The notes below the pieces were generated by a model. The model saw nothing but the letters and a program-made list of their open reading frames with translations. It was not told where the DNA came from and made no database searches. The translations under genes and the position numbers were made by a program. A stretch of DNA of 14,180 nt, from assembly GCA_964414015.1 (NCBI GenBank), contig CAYPUE010000019.1:1-14180 (forward strand), given 5' to 3'. Source of the stretch: JAUSEW01 sp964414015. GTDB taxonomy: Bacteria > Patescibacteriota > Microgenomatia > Levybacterales > UBA12049. Shown piece by piece: positions 12,135 to 14,180 of this stretch. Numbering within the stretch: position 1 is the stretch's first letter; the number at the start of each line of letters is the position of its first letter.

Positions 12135-13667
12135 TTAAATATTATCAACCCTTGGTCTGTATTGCAAAGCTTCGGCAACATGATTTGGCGCGATATTTTT
12201 GGACTCTTCCAAATCAGCAATAGTTCTGGCAAGTTTTACAGTTCTGTAATACGACCTTGCCGATAAACTCATTTTGGCAACTGCCAGACGCAGAAGTTCC
12301 CGGCACTCATCTGAAAGCTCCAGAAGCTCTTTGACATCTTTACTGACCATTTCGGAATTGGAGGCTATTTTTCTTCCCTTAAAGCGTTTGGTTTGGATAT
12401 CTCTGGCTTTTTGCACTCTTTTTCTAATCTGCAAAGAATTTTCCGCAAGTCTTCCTTCGTCATCTTCGGTTAATTTATCAAGTTTTACCGCAGGAACATC
12501 CAAGTGAATATCAATTCTGTCAATCACAGGGCCGGAAACGCGTTTTTGGTAACGCAGTATTTGTCCGGGCATGCATTTACATTCGTGAGTCGGATCGCCA
12601 AAGTAGCCGCAGGGACAGGGATTTTGAGCAGCAACCAGCATAAATTTGGCAGGAAACATTACCCGTCCTTGGGCTCTGGAAATAGTGACAAATCCATCTT
12701 CCATTGGCTGACGTAAAACTTCCAAAACGTGTCTGGGAAATTCCGCGAACTCATCCAAAAATAAAACGCCTCTATGCGCCAAAGATATTTCGCCTGGTTT
12801 TGGCACTGTTCCCCCGCCGATAATGCCGATATGGGAAGTGGTGTGGTGAGGAGCTCTGAACGGTCTTTGAGTAATGATAGATTCCCTATCCAAAAGTCCG
12901 GAAATGCTATAAATTTTGGTTACTTCCAAGGCCTCGTCAAAAGTTAGTTTTGGCAAAATTGAAGGAAGAGTTCTGGCGAGTAAAGTTTTCCCGGCTCCCG
13001 GCGGACCTTTAAGAAGTATATTATGGCTTCCGGCTGCGGCAATTTCCATGGCTCTTTTTGCTTTTTCCTGACCCTTAATGTCTTGCATATCGAAATCAAA
13101 TCTTTCGGTTTTGGCATATTCTGTTAGGGCAATGTGTTTTTGAGGGTTTATAATTTTTACTTTCGTTAAATGCTGGAAAAGTTCCAATAACGTTGAGGTA
13201 GGATAAATTTTAATTCCTTGCAAAACTGCTGCTTCTTTGGCGTTAATAAAGGGCAGGAAAATTCTTTTTAATTTTTTCTCTTTTGCCAGAATTGCCTGGG
13301 GCAAAACACCGTTGGTATAGCGCAGCCTTCCGTCCAAAGACAACTCTCCCATAAAAAGTGCATCATCAATTTCTGTTTTGAGTTGACCGGAAGCGATAAG
13401 AATTCCCAGGGCAATTGGCAGATCATAGGATGGTCCTTCCTTCGGCAAGTCCGCCGGAGCCAAATTGACAGTAATTCTCTTGGACGGGAAATCAGACCCT
13501 GTATTTTTGATTGCAGATCTTACTCTTTCTTTTGCTTCTTCCACTGCCTTATCCGGAAGCCCGACAATGGCAAAAGAGGGGAGTCCTTGGGAAGCAATAT
13601 CAATTTCCACCTCAACCGGAACCGCATTAAGACCAACCACAGCCGAAGAATTCACTTTCGCCAACAT
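12135..13667 (-). CDS. comM: YifB/ComM family Mg-chelatase-like AAA+ ATPase
   Basis: Hexameric AAA+ protein; ComM of Vibrio and Haemophilus drives branch migration while transformed DNA integrates. 510 aa, full family length. N-terminal Lon-protease-like (ChlI) domain (1-165: GLPSFAIVGLPDKAVEEAKERVRSAI region 28-53, NLAPADLPKEGPSYDLPIAL 68-87), Walker A GPPGAGKT (221-228), FRAPHHTTS (270-278), Walker B VLFLDEFAEF (301-310), a cysteine cluster CPC...CKC (351-353, 363-365), ISRAQGR (329-335), DRIDIH (383-388) and the C-terminal Mg-chelatase domain with LSARSYYRTVKLARTIADL (468-486). Natural competence, common in Patescibacteria, gives a plausible role beside RuvABC; no com pilus gene is in the window. 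Predicted leaderless start. Confidence 0.94.
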   Translation of the reverse strand: MLAKVNSSAVVGLNAVPVEVEIDIASQGLPSFAIVGLPDKAVEEAKERVRSAIKNTGSDFPSKRITVNLAPADLPKEGPSYDLPIALGILIASGQLKTEIDDALFMGELSLDGRLRYTNGVLPQAILAKEKKLKRIFLPFINAKEAAVLQGIKIYPTSTLLELFQHLTKVKIINPQKHIALTEYAKTERFDFDMQDIKGQEKAKRAMEIAAAGSHNILLKGPPGAGKTLLARTLPSILPKLTFDEALEVTKIYSISGLLDRESIITQRPFRAPHHTTSHIGIIGGGTVPKPGEISLAHRGVLFLDEFAEFPRHVLEVLRQPMEDGFVTISRAQGRVMFPAKFMLVAAQNPCPCGYFGDPTHECKCMPGQILRYQKRVSGPVIDRIDIHLDVPAVKLDKLTEDDEGRLAENSLQIRKRVQKARDIQTKRFKGRKIASNSEMVSKDVKELLELSDECRELLRLAVAKMSLSARSYYRTVKLARTIADLEESKNIAPNHVAEALQYRPRVDNI

Positions 13668-13673
13668 TAATCT

Positions 13674-13682
13674 ATAATATCA
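13674..13682 (-). promoter_or_regulatory. yifB extended -10 promoter, predicted leaderless
   Basis: On the minus strand TGATATTAT (TATTAT at 13679-13674), followed by 6 nt and the yifB ATG. No convincing -35 at 16-18 bp. Back-to-back with the GNAT promoter in an 81-bp intergenic region. Confidence 0.6.
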
Positions 13683-13711
13683 TTTTTTCTCTAATGAAAA
13701 TGTTTTGCAGT

Positions 13712-13740
13712 TTGTAATTAAGAGTTTTATTTTCTATAAT
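13712..13740 (+). promoter_or_regulatory. GNAT gene promoter, near-leaderless
   Basis: TTGTAA (13712-13717), a 17-bp spacer, TATAAT (13735-13740), then 8 nt to the ATG. No Shine-Dalgarno sequence. Predicted leader of about 2 nt. Confidence 0.75.
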
Positions 13741-13748
13741 CCTTCTAT

Positions 13749-14180
13749 ATGCAGCAAGTTCCACAGACAAAGATTAGATTTTATAAAAACAGTGATTACG
13801 AGCAGGTGAAGAAACTGTATGTTGAAGGCGGAATATATTACGAAGGTACGGATTCCTACGGAAATATCAAAAGAAAAATTTCAAGAGATCCAAAATCCAT
13901 TTTCGTGGCAATTGAGGGAAAAGAAATTGCCGGAACAGTTTCAATAACTGAAGATGGGAGAATGACGCTTATCTCAAGGCTTGCGGTTTCTTGGAAATTT
14001 AGAAGTAAAGGAATTGGCAAAGCTTTGATGAAGAAAGCCGAAGAAGAATTATCTGCCAGGGGTTGTGATAAATTTAATATTTTGGTCAGAGAAGAAAATA
14101 AAAATTTACAAGGATATTACGAAAAACAGGGCTATGCAAAAGGCAATATTTATAGGTGGATGGAGAAAAAGAAAAAATAG
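13749..14180 (+). CDS. GNAT family N-acetyltransferase
   Basis: 143-aa acetyl-CoA-dependent acetyltransferase of the GCN5-related fold, complete (TAG is the last codon in the window). N-terminal strand and helix KIRFYKNSDYEQVKKLYVEG (8-27); beta-bulge strands IFVAIEGKEIAGTVSI (51-66); motif A with the acetyl-CoA pyrophosphate loop RSKGIG (85-90) inside LAVSWKFRSKGIGKALMKKA; motif B near the C-terminus, NLQGYYEKQGY (119-129). This layout resembles small-molecule or ribosomal-protein acetyltransferases; the substrate cannot be told. It ends in a run of lysines (MEKKKK). Divergent from yifB. Confidence 0.85.
   Translation: MQQVPQTKIRFYKNSDYEQVKKLYVEGGIYYEGTDSYGNIKRKISRDPKSIFVAIEGKEIAGTVSITEDGRMTLISRLAVSWKFRSKGIGKALMKKAEEELSARGCDKFNILVREENKNLQGYYEKQGYAKGNIYRWMEKKKK

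Overview
The window looks like a chromosomal segment of a Candidate Phyla Radiation (Patescibacteria) bacterium, most likely the Microgenomates side. This is inferred from gene content and style, not from a search. Genes are packed with almost no spacers, the DNA is AT-rich, UGA is an ordinary stop, a 23S-IVS-type four-helix-bundle protein is present, and the sugar-phosphate isomerases are cupins.

Layout, left to right. (1) The last codons of a probable winged-helix regulator. (2) valS, split by a 100-N scaffold gap that is an assembly artefact: the same 55 bases flank both sides, and collapsing them restores one 838-codon frame. (3) A four-helix-bundle protein overlapping the end of valS, then a small membrane-anchored TPR protein. 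(4) rplY (minus) and ruvC (plus), fired back-to-back from interleaved promoters. (5) purD. (6) A minus-strand RHH antitoxin/PIN toxin pair with its own operator-promoter. (7) A minus-strand operon of two cupin isomerases (phosphomannose-isomerase-like and archaeal-type glucose-6-phosphate isomerase). (8) ruvA-ruvB, divergent from the cupins. (9) A minus-strand yifB/comM to Ca2+-type P-type ATPase operon. (10) A GNAT acetyltransferase divergent from yifB. RuvA, RuvB and RuvC together supply a full Holliday-junction processing set, with ruvC about 3.6 kb from ruvAB. The three convergent gene pairs (TPR/rplY, purD/PIN, ruvB/ATPase) meet with stop codons overlapping or 2 nt apart, and no intrinsic terminator is visible.

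Three patterns go beyond ordinary annotation. First, tandem repeats with a 7-nt unit, mostly built around CAAA, occur in valS (four tracts plus an 8-nt-periodic stretch), the four-helix-bundle gene, ruvC and two intergenic gaps; inside genes they are translated in frame as Lys/Asn/Gln/Ser-rich loops and, in one case, as a hydrophobic helix. Second, ValRS carries an inserted ASCH/PUA-like domain in its catalytic core. Third, nearly every first gene of a transcription unit has a good -10 box 6 to 11 nt before its start codon, implying leaderless mRNAs. At the ruvA/cupin promoter a copy of a CTGAGC...CGAA-type repeat lies in each of the two 5' leaders.
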